DNA of 64,000 nt, taken from the NCBI RefSeq assembly GCF_001645125.1, contig NZ_LXKA01000076.1, forward strand, positions 1 through 64,000, read 5' to 3'. The notes below the pieces were generated by a model. The model searched no databases. It was not told the origin of the DNA and saw only the letters and a program-made list of their open reading frames with translations. The translations under genes and the position numbers were made by a program. Origin of the DNA: Paraburkholderia ginsengiterrae (GTDB taxonomy: Bacteria; Pseudomonadota; Gammaproteobacteria; Burkholderiales; Burkholderiaceae). Of the stretch, positions 18,428-29,107 are shown piece after piece (within the stretch, counting starts at the first letter, position 1; every line of letters starts with the position of its first letter).

Positions 18428-18994
18428 TCAATGACCTTCGAAAGCCGTCACCGTATAGAGCGGCAGGCCACCATTGCGCAGCAGTTTCGAGCCACCGAGC
18501 TCGGGCAGGTCGATAATGGCCGCGCCTTCCACCACGACCGCGCCGAGCCGCTGGAGCAGCATCTTGCCGGCCATCATCGTGCCGCCGGTGGCGATCAGAT
18601 CGTCGACGATAACAACCCGGTCGCCCGGCTTGCAGGCGTCCTCGTGAATCTCGACGATCGCGCTGCCGTACTCGAGTTCATACGATTGCGCGACACGCTT
18701 GTAGGGCAGCTTGCCCGCCTTGCGGATCGGAATGAAGCCGATATTCAGCTCGTACGCGAGAATCGGCCCGATGATGAACCCGCGCGCATCCAGCCCGGCC
18801 ACGTAGTCTAGCTTGGCGTCGATATAGCGCTGCACGAACAGATCGATCAGCACGCGCAGCGACTTGGGCTCCTGCAGGAGCGGCGTGATGTCGCGAAACT
18901 GCACACCCGCTTGTGGCCAGTCGGGCACCGTGCGAATGTGGCTTTTGATGTAGTCGGCCGCATCGAGCGGCGCGCTCGCGAGCGCGTTGGACAT
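18428..18994 (-). CDS. apt: adenine phosphoribosyltransferase
   Basis: This 188-residue purine salvage enzyme converts adenine and PRPP to AMP. The PRPP-binding motif '[13 protein letters not shown]' is at 127-139, and '[11 protein letters not shown]' and '[11 protein letters not shown]' are the flanking conserved blocks. The length is slightly above the usual 170-180 because of a short N-terminal extension. It lies 57 bases upstream of the exporter gene on the same strand and 88 bases after the Kef antiporter. Confidence 0.96.
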   Translation of the reverse strand: MSNALASAPLDAADYIKSHIRTVPDWPQAGVQFRDITPLLQEPKSLRVLIDLFVQRYIDAKLDYVAGLDARGFIIGPILAYELNIGFIPIRKAGKLPYKRVAQSYELEYGSAIVEIHEDACKPGDRVVIVDDLIATGGTMMAGKMLLQRLGAVVVEGAAIIDLPELGGSKLLRNGGLPLYTVTAFEGH

Positions 18995-19082
18995 GATGTC
19001 TCCGGATGGACCTCAATGGGTCCGATGAAAAGCTAAAACCAGGGGTGTCACGACGGCACGCCGCCGTAACCGGGCGCGGGTG

Positions 19083-21086
19083 TCAGGCCGCGGCGGCGCC
19101 CGCGCGCCGGTGTTTCGAGAGCCGCTCCTCGGCTTCCGCCAGCTGTTCGGGCAGACCGCGCAGCACCACGATGTCGCTCGCGCGCAGCTTGGTGGACGGA
19201 TCCGGCTCGACGCCGCGAATGCCATGGCGGCGAATCGCCGTCACTTCGACGCCCAGCTCGAACAGGCCCAGCTCCGCGAGGGTGCGGCCCACCGCGTCCG
19301 AGTTTTCGTCGACCGGCACCGATTGTAGCCGCACCTGTTCGTGGCCGTCGTCATCTTCCACGTCGTCGGCGCCGTGGAAATAGCCGCGCAACAGCGCATA
19401 CCGTTCGTCACGCATTTCCTCGACCCGGCGCACCACGCGGCGCATCGGCACGCCCATCACCACGAGCGTGTGCGAGGCGAGCATCAGGCTGCCTTCGACG
19501 ATTTCTGGAATCACCTCGGTTGCGCCCGCGGCCAGCAGCTTTTCCAGATCGGCGTCGTCGACGGTGCGCACGATCACCGGCAGCGTCGGCGCCAATTCAT
19601 GGATGTTGTGCAGCACACGCAGTGCCGACGGCGTGTTCGCATAGGTAATGGCAATCGCCGCCGCGCGATGGATACCGGCGGCGAGCAGCGACTCGCGCCG
19701 CCCGGCATCGCCGAACACCACCGATTCACCGGCCGCCGCGGCCGCCGAGACCCGATCGGGGTCCAGGTCCAGCGCGACGTACGACAAGCCCTCGTGCTCC
19801 AGCATGCGCGCCAGATTCTGCCCGGCCCGGCCGTAACCGCAGATGATCACGTGGCCGCTCTGCTTCAGGCTTTGCGTGGCGATGCGCGTCATCTGCAACG
19901 ATTGCATCATCCATTCCGTCGACGACAGCCGCAGCACGATACGGTCGGCATTCTGGATCAGGAACGGCGCGATCAGCATCGACAGCAGCATGGCGGCGAG
20001 AATCACCTGCAGCAAGGTGGCGTCGACGAGATGCTTGTCGAGAATCAGATTCAGCAGCACGAAGCCGAACTCGCCGGCTTGCGCGAGACCGATACCGGTG
20101 CGCATCGCCACGCCCGGCGAGGCGCCGAACAGGCGCGAGAGGCCCGTCACCATCACCGCCTTCAGCAGAATCGGCCCGACCAGAAAGCCGAGCACAATCA
20201 GCGGATGCTCCCAGATCACGCGCGGATTCAGCAGCATGCCGGTGGTCACGAAGAACAGGCCGAGCAGTACGTCGCGAAACGGCTTGATGTCCTCTTCCAC
20301 CTGATGCCGGTACGGCGTTTCGGCAATCAGCATGCCGGCGATAAATGCGCCGAGCGCGAGCGACAGGCCGAACTTGTCCGTGATGAACGCCGCGCCGAGC
20401 GTCACCAGCAGCAGATTGAGAATAAACAGTTCCTGCGAGCGGCGCCGCGCGACCACGTTGAACCAGCGGGTCATGAAGCGCTGCCCCACGATCAGCAGCA
20501 GCGCCAACGCCACGACGATCTTGATGGCCGCCACGCCGAGGGCGGTCATGATGTTTTCCGAGTTGCCGCCCAGCGCCGCGATAACGATCAGAAGCGGCAC
20601 GACCGCCAGATCCTGGAACAGCAAGACGCCGAAAATATTGCGGCCGTGCTCCGTCTCGATCTCGAGCCGCTCCGCCAGCATCTTGCTGACGATTGCCGTC
20701 GACGACATGGCGAGCGCGCCGCCCAGCGCCACGCTCGCCTGCCACGTAATGTGAACCCAGCGCTCCAGCACGAAGCCGAGCGTGACCGCCACCGCGATCG
20801 TGCCGATCACCTGCAGCAGACCGAGGCCGAACACGAGCCGGCGCATGGTGCGCAGCTTGGCGAGCGAAAACTCCAGCCCGATCGAAAACATCAGGAACAC
20901 AACGCCGAATTCGGCGAGGTTCTGCGCGCCCGCCGAGTCCGGAATCAGGCCGAACGCGTGCGGCCCGACGACGATCCCCACCGTCAGATAGCCGAGCATC
21001 GGCGGAAGATTCAGAAAGCGAAACAGCACCACGCCCGCTACCGATGCCAGCAGCAGGAACAGTGTCATTTCGAGCGGGGAAATCAT
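19083..21086 (-). CDS. Kef-type cation:proton antiporter (CPA2) with RCK domains
   Basis: This is a 667-residue inner-membrane protein. About twelve membrane segments (1-385) contain 'LGYLTVGIVVGPHAFGLIPD' and 'LALGAFIAGMLIAETPYRHQ', hallmarks of the CPA2 family. An RCK-N/TrkA-N Rossmann domain starts at 'GHVIICGYGRAGQNLARML' (about 411-430), and an RCK-C domain lies near the end (about 580-660). Proteins of this KefB/YbaL type export K+ in exchange for protons, with the nucleotide-binding domain as gate. It is divergent from kdsD, with 161 bases between starts. Whether it is glutathione-gated cannot be told. Confidence 0.9.
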   Translation of the reverse strand: MISPLEMTLFLLLASVAGVVLFRFLNLPPMLGYLTVGIVVGPHAFGLIPDSAGAQNLAEFGVVFLMFSIGLEFSLAKLRTMRRLVFGLGLLQVIGTIAVAVTLGFVLERWVHITWQASVALGGALAMSSTAIVSKMLAERLEIETEHGRNIFGVLLFQDLAVVPLLIVIAALGGNSENIMTALGVAAIKIVVALALLLIVGQRFMTRWFNVVARRRSQELFILNLLLVTLGAAFITDKFGLSLALGAFIAGMLIAETPYRHQVEEDIKPFRDVLLGLFFVTTGMLLNPRVIWEHPLIVLGFLVGPILLKAVMVTGLSRLFGASPGVAMRTGIGLAQAGEFGFVLLNLILDKHLVDATLLQVILAAMLLSMLIAPFLIQNADRIVLRLSSTEWMMQSLQMTRIATQSLKQSGHVIICGYGRAGQNLARMLEHEGLSYVALDLDPDRVSAAAAAGESVVFGDAGRRESLLAAGIHRAAAIAITYANTPSALRVLHNIHELAPTLPVIVRTVDDADLEKLLAAGATEVIPEIVEGSLMLASHTLVVMGVPMRRVVRRVEEMRDERYALLRGYFHGADDVEDDDGHEQVRLQSVPVDENSDAVGRTLAELGLFELGVEVTAIRRHGIRGVEPDPSTKLRASDIVVLRGLPEQLAEAEERLSKHRRAGAAAA

Positions 21087-21232
21087 CGGCTAAAACGCAT
21101 CGGTCAAGCGTCCTCGTTCGTCAGCGGAACCGCGCACGCAAAACGCCGTGCGACAAGGTTGAGGGGCCTTTAAAAGGGCTGATGAAAGCAGCGGCTTGGC
21201 ACAGCAGGCCCGGCGCGGCGAACAGGCGCCTT

Positions 21233-21241
21233 TGCTATACT
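21233..21241 (+). promoter_or_regulatory. extended -10 promoter of kdsD
   Basis: TGC-TATACT (21233-21241) is an extended -10 element (TGnTATAAT type), which can work without a good -35; none is visible. The element ends six bases before the kdsD ATG at 21248, so the transcript should begin at or within a base or two of the start codon, making it leaderless. No Shine-Dalgarno sequence precedes the start, which is consistent. Confidence 0.5.
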
Positions 21242-21247
21242 TCGCGA

Positions 21248-22231
21248 ATGATAGCGAAAATCAATGGCGATCGGGCACTCACGCTCGCTCGTGACGTGCT
21301 CGACATAGAAGCGGACGCCGTGCGCGCGCTTCGCGATCAACTCGACGATGGTTTCGTCGGGGCGGTCGATTTCATCCTGGGTTGCAGTGGGCGCGTTGTC
21401 GTCTCCGGCATCGGCAAATCCGGCCACGTGGCCCGCAAGCTCGCGGCCACGCTCGCCAGCACCGGCACACCCGCGTTTTTTGTTCACCCTGCGGAAGCCA
21501 GCCACGGCGACCTCGGCATGGTCACCGCCGACGACGTCTTCCTCGCGCTGTCCAATTCCGGTGAAACCGAAGAGCTCGTGGCGATCCTGCCGCTCATCAA
21601 GCGGCTCGGGGCGAAGCTGATTGCCATGACGGGCCGTCCGTCTTCGAGTCTCGCACAACTGGCCGACGTGCACCTGAATTCCGGCGTGGCAAAAGAAGCC
21701 TGCCCGATGAATCTTGCGCCCACCGCCAGCACAACCGCCGCGCTCGCGCTCGGCGACGCGCTCGCGGTCGCGGTGCTCGACGCGCGCGGCTTCGGCCGCG
21801 ACGACTTCGCCCGCTCGCACCCGGGTGGCGCGCTCGGCCGGCGTCTGCTCACTTATGTGCGCGACGTGATGCGCACCGGCGAACAGGTGCCGAAGGTCAC
21901 GCCTGACGCAACCGTGCGCGACGCGCTGTTCCAGCTGACCGCCAAGCGCATGGGCATGACCGCGATCGTCGATCACGACGACCGCGTAACCGGCATTTTC
22001 ACCGACGGCGACTTGCGCCGCGTGCTCGAGCGCGACGGCGACTTCCGCGCGCTGTCGATCGCGTCGGTCATGACCGCCGGCCCGCGCACCATCGGCCCGG
22101 ACCAGCTCGCTGTGGAAGCCGTGGAACTGATGGAGCGCCACCGTATCAATCAGATGCTGGTCGTCGACGAAGCAGGCAAACTGATCGGCGCACTCAACAT
22201 GCACGACCTGTTCTCGAAGAAGGTGATCTGA
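21248..22231 (+). CDS. kdsD: D-arabinose 5-phosphate isomerase
   Basis: This 327-residue enzyme interconverts ribulose 5-phosphate and arabinose 5-phosphate, the first step to Kdo for LPS. A SIS domain (about 35-180, 'VVVSGIGKSGHVARKLAATL', 'ALSNSGETEEL') is followed by two CBS domains (about 205-325). The start chosen aligns the protein with known KdsD N-termini ('RALTLARDVLDIEADAV'); the frame is open upstream but without similarity. Its TGA overlaps the kdsC ATG by one base, starting the kdsD-kdsC-lptC-lptA-lptB operon. Confidence 0.95.
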   Translation: MIAKINGDRALTLARDVLDIEADAVRALRDQLDDGFVGAVDFILGCSGRVVVSGIGKSGHVARKLAATLASTGTPAFFVHPAEASHGDLGMVTADDVFLALSNSGETEELVAILPLIKRLGAKLIAMTGRPSSSLAQLADVHLNSGVAKEACPMNLAPTASTTAALALGDALAVAVLDARGFGRDDFARSHPGGALGRRLLTYVRDVMRTGEQVPKVTPDATVRDALFQLTAKRMGMTAIVDHDDRVTGIFTDGDLRRVLERDGDFRALSIASVMTAGPRTIGPDQLAVEAVELMERHRINQMLVVDEAGKLIGALNMHDLFSKKVI

Positions 22232-22791
22232 TGGCCATCGCCCCCCTTACCGCCACCGAACGCGCGAGCCGCGTGAAGCTGATGATTTTCGACGTCGACG
22301 GCGTGCTGACCGACGGCGGCCTGCTGTTCACGGCGGAAGGCGACACGATGAAGGGCTTCAACTCGCTGGACGGCCACGGCATGAAGCTGCTGCGCGAAGC
22401 CGGCATCGAGACGGCGATCATCACCGGGCGCAAGTCGGGCATCGTGGCGGCGCGGGCGAAAGAAATGAACATCACGCACGTCTATCAGGGCGTGCAGGAC
22501 AAACCTCAGGCATTCGCCGACCTGCTGCGTCAGACCGGTCTGACGGCGGAAGAATGCGGCTATATGGGCGACGACTGGGTCGATCTCGGCGTGATGCTGA
22601 AGGTCGGCTTCGCGGCGGCGCCGGCCAATTCGCATCCTGAAGTGATTGCGCGGGCCCATTGGGTCAGCGAGGCGCGCGGCGGCTATGGCGCTGCGCGCGA
22701 GGTCTGCGACGCGCTGTTGCGCGCCCAGCACAAGTACGAGGCGCTGCTCGCGGCCGCCTGTAGCGGCGAACAGCGGGGCCTCGTCGGATGA
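22231..22791 (+). CDS. kdsC: 3-deoxy-D-manno-octulosonate 8-phosphate phosphatase
   Basis: This 186-residue C0-type HAD phosphatase removes phosphate from Kdo 8-phosphate. The nucleophile motif is 'FDVDGVLTDG' (Asp21, Asp23), followed by 'IITGRKSG' and 'YMGDDWVDLGVM', which provide the Thr, Lys-region and Mg2+ acidic residues. It functions as a tetramer without a cap domain. It overlaps kdsD by one base and lptC by four. Confidence 0.95.
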   Translation: MAIAPLTATERASRVKLMIFDVDGVLTDGGLLFTAEGDTMKGFNSLDGHGMKLLREAGIETAIITGRKSGIVAARAKEMNITHVYQGVQDKPQAFADLLRQTGLTAEECGYMGDDWVDLGVMLKVGFAAAPANSHPEVIARAHWVSEARGGYGAAREVCDALLRAQHKYEALLAAACSGEQRGLVG

Positions 22792-23396
22792 ATCAATTTC
22801 GCTTGACTTCCCTGATTCCGCTGGTTGCCATGGCCGCGCTCGCCGGCATCACGTGGTGGCTGCTGCAAGCCACCCTGCCCCGGCAGAACGAAGGCGTGGT
22901 GCGCCCCAAGGAGCACACGCCGGACTATTTCGCCGACAGCTTCTCGGTTTCGGAACTCGATCAGTCGGGCGCGACGCAATACCGCCTGACCGCCCAGTCG
23001 CTGATCCACTACGAAGACGACGAACTGAGCGACCTGGTCAAGCCGGCCATGCGCGCGTTCCAGCCCGGTAAACCGGTCGTCACGGCAACCGGCGACACTG
23101 GCACGGTGAACGGCGACGCTTCCATCGTCAATCTGTACGGCAACGCTCGCATCCTGCGGGCACCCGGCAACGGCGCTCCGCAGATGCAAGCGGATTCCCA
23201 GCATTTTAGGGTGCTAGTCAACGACGATGTGATCGAGACCGAAAAGCCGGTTAAACTTCAGCGCGGCCTGTCGGTGATGACCGCCAGCGGCATGAACTAC
23301 AACAACGTCACCCGGGTGATGCAGTTGTTCGGCAACGTGAAAGGCGCGATCGCCGCCTCCGACGCCGGCGGCAGCTCGCCCAAGCAACCCGGGTAA
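22788..23396 (+). CDS. lptC: LPS export system protein LptC
   Basis: This 202-residue bitopic inner-membrane protein has one N-terminal membrane segment (about 7-27) and a periplasmic beta-jellyroll (LptC/OstA-like) with 'YFADSFSVSELDQSG' near its start. It passes LPS from LptB2FG to LptA. The ATG overlaps the kdsC stop by four bases. Sequence conservation of LptC is low, so context carries weight, and the context is decisive here. Confidence 0.93.
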   Translation: MNQFRLTSLIPLVAMAALAGITWWLLQATLPRQNEGVVRPKEHTPDYFADSFSVSELDQSGATQYRLTAQSLIHYEDDELSDLVKPAMRAFQPGKPVVTATGDTGTVNGDASIVNLYGNARILRAPGNGAPQMQADSQHFRVLVNDDVIETEKPVKLQRGLSVMTASGMNYNNVTRVMQLFGNVKGAIAASDAGGSSPKQPG

Positions 23397-23416
23397 TCCA
23401 TTCCAGGCGTGACTGC

Positions 23417-24084
23417 ATGAACGAATCGTTCCCCCGTTTTGATACCGGCCGCTCGCGCTCCCTGCCTGCGTGGCGCGCCGGACTCGCCGCGCTGATGGTC
23501 GCGTTGCCGCTGGCCGGCTTCGCGCCGCTCGCGCACGCGGACCGTGCTGACAAGGACAAGCCGCTGAACGTCGAAGCGGACAACATGACTTACGACGACC
23601 TCAAGCAGGTCAACATCTTCACCGGCCACGTGGTCGCCACCAAAGGCACGATCGTGATCAAGGCCGACCGCGTCGAAGTGACGCAAGACCCGCAGGGCTA
23701 CCAGTACGCCACCGGCACCTCGAGCGGCGGCAATCTGTCGTATTTCCGCCAGAAGCGCGAAGGCCTCGACGAATACATCGAGGGCACGGCCATCCGTATC
23801 GACTATGACGGCAAGCAGGACCTGACCACGCTCACCACCAACGCCACCGTGAAGCGCCTGCAAGGCCTGTCCACGGTGATGGACCAGGTGCACGGCAGCG
23901 TCATCACGTATGACGGTCAGAGCGACTTCTACACCGCGAAGGCAGGCAAGGACGTTGCCGGCCCGGGCAATCCGACTGGCCGTGTGCGCGCCATGCTGGC
24001 GCCGCGCAATGGCGGCGCCGTGCCGCTGAACGGCGGGCCGGCCACGCTCGCGCCGTCCTCGTCGATCCCGGGAGCGCCGAACCA

Positions 24085-24088
<4 letters not shown>
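23417..24088 (+). CDS. lptA: LPS transport periplasmic protein LptA
   Basis: This 223-residue protein has a signal peptide (about 1-41, ending 'PLAHA'), preceded by an Arg-rich N-region, and an OstA-type beta-jellyroll beginning 'KPLNVEADNMTYDDLKQVN'. It forms the periplasmic bridge that carries LPS from LptC to LptD. The C-terminal 40 residues are Pro/Gly/Ala-rich and probably disordered. It ends overlapping the lptB GTG start by four bases. Confidence 0.95.
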
Positions 24089-24870
<782 letters not shown>

Positions 24871-24876
24871 GTACAC

Positions 24877-24919
24877 AAGGGATTCCCGGCGGCGCGCTCG
24901 CGCACCCGCCGGCTCCCTT
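24877..24919 (+). terminator. stem-loop between lptB and rpoN
   Basis: An interrupted stem AAGGGA...CCGGCGG / CCGCCGG...TCCCTT starts seven bases after the lptB stop. It is followed by only three T residues, so it may be a weak or Rho-assisted terminator, or a processing or stability element that lowers read-through from the lpt genes into rpoN. Confidence 0.45.
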
Positions 24920-25056
24920 TGCGCGCAACGCACATCCGGTTGTCTAGCCTGGTCCGTATCGCGTCCAGCGCCGACGAAAAGCGGCGCACGCGTAATTGCG
25001 CATGTCGCAAGGTATCGCGGTCGTGGCAAACTCTCTACAATGAAATTCAAATTGCC

Positions 25057-26571
25057 ATGAAAGCCAGCCTCCAACTCCGCCTATCGCAGCATCTTGCGCT
25101 GACACCGCAACTGCAGCAGTCCATCCGGCTGCTTCAGCTGTCTACGCTCGAACTGCAGCAGGAAGTCGCAACGGCGATCTCGCAGAATCCGCTCCTCGAA
25201 ACCGAGGACGACTGGATCGCGAGCCCGCTGCGCGTGGCGGCTGACGGCTCCGTGATCGCCCAGACGCCCAATTCCGCCCCTCCGCCCGACCAGATGGGCG
25301 GCAATTCGGCCTCGTCGTCGAGCAGCAGCGAGCGCGCCGAGAACGGCGAGCCGCAGGGGGTGGACGAGTACAACGGCCTCTCGGGCGACGGCAACAGCGA
25401 CGCGTCGCAATGGAATCTGGACGACTACGGCCGTAGCGGCAATGCTTCGGACGACGACGATCTGCCGCCACTGCAAATCCACGAATCGAGCACCTCGCTG
25501 CGCGACCACCTGATGGCGCAATTGCGCGTGACCCAGGCGGGACAACGCGACCGGGCGCTGATCACCTTCCTGATCGAATCGCTCGACGACGACGGCTACC
25601 TGGCGGCCACCCTGGAAGAAGTGCTGGCCGACTTACCCGAAGAACTCGAGGTCGACCTCGACGAAATGAACGCGGCGCTCGCGTTGCTGCACAGCTTCGA
25701 CCCGGCCGGGGTCGGCGCCCGGTCCGCATCGGAATGTCTCAAGCTGCAATTGGTGAGGCTCGACTCGTCGCCCACGCGCACGCTGGCGCTCGAGATTGTC
25801 GCCCATCATCTGGAACTACTCGCGGCACGCGATTTCACGCGGCTGCGCAAGCATCTGAAGGCCAACGACGACGATCTGCGCGACGCGCATGTGCTGATCC
25901 GCTCGCTCGAACCCTTCCCCGGCGCTGCTTACGGCAAAGCGGAAGCGGACTACGTCGTGCCGGACATCATGGTGCGCAAGACGGCGCAGGGCTGGCAGGC
26001 GGAGCTGAACCCGGAAGTGGTGCCGAAGCTGCGCATCAACCACCTGTACGCCAATATTCTGCGCAATAACCGGGGTGACCCGGGTAGCGGTTCGTTGCGC
26101 CAGCAACTGCAGGAAGCACGCTGGCTGATCAAAAACATCCAGCAGCGGTTCGAAACAATCCTCCGGGTCGCGCAGGCTATTGTCGAGCGTCAAAAGAGCT
26201 TTTTCGTGCACGGCGAAATTGCCATGCGCCCCTTGGTTTTGCGAGAAATTGCTGATACGCTGGGCCTACACGAGTCAACTGTCTCGCGTGTGACAACCGG
26301 TAAATACATGCTGACCCCATTCGGGACGCTTGAATTTAAGTACTTCTTCGGATCACACGTATCGACTGACACGGGCGGCGCGGCGTCCTCAACGGCCATT
26401 CGCGCGCTCATCAAGCAACTGATAGGAGCGGAAAACCCGAAATCTCCTCTTTCAGACAGTCGCATAGCCGAATTGCTGGCGGAACAGGGCTTCGTGGTCG
26501 CGCGGCGTACCGTTGCGAAGTATCGCGAAGCACTCAAGATCCCGGCAGTCAACCTGCGCAAGTCTCTGTAG
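25057..26571 (+). CDS. rpoN: RNA polymerase sigma-54 factor
   Basis: This 504-residue sigma factor directs transcription from -24/-12 promoters and needs enhancer-binding activators. The glutamine- and leucine-rich activator-interacting region is at 1-50 ('[20 protein letters not shown]'), an acidic linker follows (about 70-145), then the core-binding domain, and the RpoN box '[10 protein letters not shown]' is at 482-491. The start is ATG 25057; the frame is open upstream to 24919 but without family similarity. A TACAAT at 25036-25041 could be a -10. The downstream genes hpf-ptsN-hprK-rapZ follow the conserved order. Confidence 0.97.
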   Translation: MKASLQLRLSQHLALTPQLQQSIRLLQLSTLELQQEVATAISQNPLLETEDDWIASPLRVAADGSVIAQTPNSAPPPDQMGGNSASSSSSSERAENGEPQGVDEYNGLSGDGNSDASQWNLDDYGRSGNASDDDDLPPLQIHESSTSLRDHLMAQLRVTQAGQRDRALITFLIESLDDDGYLAATLEEVLADLPEELEVDLDEMNAALALLHSFDPAGVGARSASECLKLQLVRLDSSPTRTLALEIVAHHLELLAARDFTRLRKHLKANDDDLRDAHVLIRSLEPFPGAAYGKAEADYVVPDIMVRKTAQGWQAELNPEVVPKLRINHLYANILRNNRGDPGSGSLRQQLQEARWLIKNIQQRFETILRVAQAIVERQKSFFVHGEIAMRPLVLREIADTLGLHESTVSRVTTGKYMLTPFGTLEFKYFFGSHVSTDTGGAASSTAIRALIKQLIGAENPKSPLSDSRIAELLAEQGFVVARRTVAKYREALKIPAVNLRKSL

Positions 26572-26741
26572 CCCGTCGCCTTCCGTGGCGGGCATTTACC
26601 GGCCGCTCCGCAGTTGGCGGACAGGCTGGCCGATGCGACCTGCCAGAAGTCAGTCACCGGGGGGCGACTCAGGCAAGCCGACAGATCGACCGGACCTCTG
26701 TCATCGTGCGGACCAAGCGGCCATTAGCTTGGAGAAGCACT

Positions 26742-27098
26742 ATGAATCTGCAGATCAGTGGACACCACCTCGAAGTTACGCCAGCGTTGCGCGAATACGT
26801 GATCTCCAAATTGGATAGGGTGCTAAGACATTTCGATCAGGTCATCGACGGCAGTGTGGTCCTCTCGGTCGACAACCACAAGGAAAAGGAAAAGCGTCAA
26901 AAGGTTGAAATCAACCTGCATCTCAAGAGCAAGAATATCTTTGTCGAGAGCTGTGACAGCGATCTTTACGCTGCGATCGATCTGATGATCGACAAGCTCG
27001 ACCGGCAAGTGATACGCCACAAGGATCGTCTGCAAGGCCATGCGCACGAGGCGATCAAGTATCAACCGGCGCCGCTACTCGACGTGCCGCCGCAATAA
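26742..27098 (+). CDS. hpf: ribosome hibernation-promoting factor, short form
   Basis: This 118-residue protein of the HPF/YfiA (S30AE) family has '[20 protein letters not shown]' at the start and the pattern '[20 protein letters not shown]'. It binds the 30S decoding region and inactivates ribosomes in stationary phase. The length is that of the short form (no long C-terminal dimerising domain). ATG 26742 follows GGAG at 26731-26734. Its place after rpoN is conserved in proteobacteria. A strong terminator follows. Confidence 0.95.
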   Translation: MNLQISGHHLEVTPALREYVISKLDRVLRHFDQVIDGSVVLSVDNHKEKEKRQKVEINLHLKSKNIFVESCDSDLYAAIDLMIDKLDRQVIRHKDRLQGHAHEAIKYQPAPLLDVPPQ

Positions 27099-27150
27099 CG
27101 GAAATTAGAAGGTTTTCTTCATTTCCGCTTGATCCCCCGTAGCAGCCAAG

Positions 27151-27173
27151 CCGCCCGGAACCGGGCGGTTTTT
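27151..27173 (+). terminator. intrinsic terminator after hpf
   Basis: A perfect eight-base-pair stem CCGCCCGG / CCGGGCGG with an AA loop is followed by TTTTT. It lies 52 bases after the hpf stop and separates rpoN-hpf from ptsN-hprK. Confidence 0.9.
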
Positions 27174-27277
27174 GTTTTCAGACGCCGCTTTCACGCGGCA
27201 GCACGGCGCAAAACGACGCTAAAAAACAACCCATCGCGCATTGATGGCGCGCCGCACCATCCACAGCTACCGTGTTC

Positions 27278-27283
27278 TATAAT
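27278..27283 (+). promoter_or_regulatory. -10 element upstream of ptsN
   Basis: A consensus TATAAT lies in the 345-base gap between hpf and ptsN, about 160 bases before the ptsN start. No convincing -35 is seen 16-18 bases upstream. The terminator at 27151 upstream implies that ptsN needs its own promoter. The remaining leader (27284-27443) contains no gene I can support; an AGGAGA at about 27411 is 25 or more bases before the chosen start. Confidence 0.4.
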
Positions 27284-27443
27284 GTTCCGGTTACCATCGG
27301 GGTCAAGCTAGCTCGAACGGAAATCGTCGGCCGGAGTCCTGCGCATTCGGACACCAAAACACATCGCCGTGAGCATCAAACGAATGGATCACCACTCAAA
27401 CGCCCCTGCGAGGAGAACCCAGGCCACGTTTCCGCCTGCCAAC

Positions 27444-27899
27444 ATGAATCGTTTAGCCAAATATCTTCCCCTCGAGAACGTCGTCGTCGGACTATCGGTC
27501 ACCAGCAAGAAACGCGTGTTCGAGCAAGCGGGCCTGATTTTCGAGAACCAGAACGGCATCGCCCGCAGCACGGTCACCGACAATCTGTTTGCGCGCGAGC
27601 GCCTCGGATCAACGGGCCTTGGTGAAGGCGTCGCGATTCCGCATGGCCGGATCAAAGGCTTGAAACAGCCGCTCGCCGCGTTCGTCCGCCTTGCCGAGCC
27701 CATCCCCTTCGAATCACCCGACGGCCAGCCGGTCTCGCTGCTGATCTTCCTGCTCGTGCCCGAACAGGCCACCCAGCAGCACCTCGAAATCCTTTCGGAA
27801 ATCGCCCAATTGCTGTCCGATCGCGAAGCTCGCGAGCGCCTGCACACGGATGAAGACCGCGAATCGTTGCATCGCCTGCTCACTCAGTGGCAACCTTGA
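27444..27899 (+). CDS. ptsN: PTS EIIA-Ntr, nitrogen-regulatory phosphocarrier
   Basis: This 151-residue EIIA domain of the fructose/mannitol type has the phosphorylated His67 in 'GEGVAIPHGRI'. As the output of the nitrogen PTS (EI-Ntr, NPr) it modulates potassium transport, sigma-54-linked and stress processes according to phosphorylation. Start ATG 27444 gives the usual 'MNRLAKYLPLENVVVGLSV' N-terminus; an in-frame start at 27384 would add 20 residues with no similarity. It is followed by hprK and rapZ as is usual. Confidence 0.95.
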   Translation: MNRLAKYLPLENVVVGLSVTSKKRVFEQAGLIFENQNGIARSTVTDNLFARERLGSTGLGEGVAIPHGRIKGLKQPLAAFVRLAEPIPFESPDGQPVSLLIFLLVPEQATQQHLEILSEIAQLLSDREARERLHTDEDRESLHRLLTQWQP

Positions 27900-28041
27900 T
27901 GCATCGGCGGTTATCCGCACGCCGTTTATCCGCCTGTCCGGCGCCTGCCGGCACGCGGGTACCGTCTGGCAAAATACGCGATCCGCGCTAGCGCAGCCGT
28001 CGCTTCGCCAGGCAAGCGGCCCACACTGGAGTCACTGACTC

Positions 28042-29010
28042 ATGGATACGTCCAGCATCAACGCCCAGAGCATTTTCGACGATAACGCCGCCATGCTGAA
28101 GCTGAGCTGGCTGACGGGGCATGAAGGCTGGGAACGCGGCTTTTCTTCGGAATCGGTCGCCAATGCCACGTCGAGCGCTGACCTCGTCGGCCACTTGAAC
28201 CTGATCCACCCAAATCGGATTCAGGTGCTCGGCGAAGCCGAAATCGACTACTACAAGCGTCAAACCGACGAAGACCGCTCGCGCCACATGGCCGAACTGA
28301 TCGCGTTGGAGCCACCTTTCCTGGTGGTGGCAGGCGGCGTCGCCGCCCCGCCGGAACTCGTTCTGCGCTGCACCCGCTCGTCCACCCCGCTGTTCACCAC
28401 GCCCATGTCCGCCGCCGCGGTGATCGACAGCCTGCGCCTCTACATGTCGCGCATTCTCGCGCCGCGCGCCACGCTGCATGGTGTGTTTCTCGACATCCTC
28501 GGCATGGGCGTGCTGCTCACCGGCGACTCGGGTCTGGGCAAAAGCGAACTCGGGCTGGAACTGATCAGCCGCGGCCACGGCCTCGTGGCGGACGACGCGG
28601 TGGACTTCGTGCGCCTCGGCCCGGACTTTGTCGAAGGGCGCTGCCCGCCGTTGCTGCAGAATCTGCTCGAAGTGCGTGGCCTCGGCCTGCTCGACATCAA
28701 GACGATCTTCGGTGAAACCGCGGTGCGCCGGAAAATGAAGCTCAAGCTGATCGTGCAACTCGTACGCCGTCCTGACGGCGAGTTCCAGCGGCTGCCGCTG
28801 GAGAGCCAGACCGTCGACGTGCTCGGACTGCCGATCAGCAAAGTCACGATTCAGGTGGCGGCCGGCCGAAACCTCGCGGTGCTGGTCGAAGCGGCCGTGC
28901 GCAACACGATCCTGCAATTGCGCGGTATTGATACGCTGCGCGACTTCATGGATCGCCAGCGTCTCGCGATGCAAGACCCCGACAGCCAGTTTCCCGGCAA
29001 ACTGATCTGA
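28042..29010 (+). CDS. hprK: HPr kinase/phosphorylase
   Basis: This 322-residue bifunctional enzyme phosphorylates and dephosphorylates HPr on its regulatory serine. The Walker A is 'GDSGLGKSE' (161-169), with the catalytic His in 'LHGVFLDI' (His146), and the family signature '[20 protein letters not shown]' lies at about 212-231. In betaproteobacteria it is thought to act on nitrogen-PTS HPr. A possible further target is encoded in this window: the HPr domain of the fused PTS protein at 54982-57546 keeps the serine at the equivalent position. Confidence 0.95.
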   Translation: MDTSSINAQSIFDDNAAMLKLSWLTGHEGWERGFSSESVANATSSADLVGHLNLIHPNRIQVLGEAEIDYYKRQTDEDRSRHMAELIALEPPFLVVAGGVAAPPELVLRCTRSSTPLFTTPMSAAAVIDSLRLYMSRILAPRATLHGVFLDILGMGVLLTGDSGLGKSELGLELISRGHGLVADDAVDFVRLGPDFVEGRCPPLLQNLLEVRGLGLLDIKTIFGETAVRRKMKLKLIVQLVRRPDGEFQRLPLESQTVDVLGLPISKVTIQVAAGRNLAVLVEAAVRNTILQLRGIDTLRDFMDRQRLAMQDPDSQFPGKLI

Positions 29011-29107
29011 GTCCGCCGCATCCTGCCTCGCCCGCGGCCGACGGCAGGCCGCGGCGCGCGCAAGGGGACTCAGATGCTATGATGAAATGTACGGTTTTGA
29101 CGACTCC

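Noticed and set aside
19341-21173. 610-codon frame antisense to the Kef antiporter
   Set aside because: Coding shadow with extreme Gln/His/Arg content, opposite a clear CPA2 antiporter.
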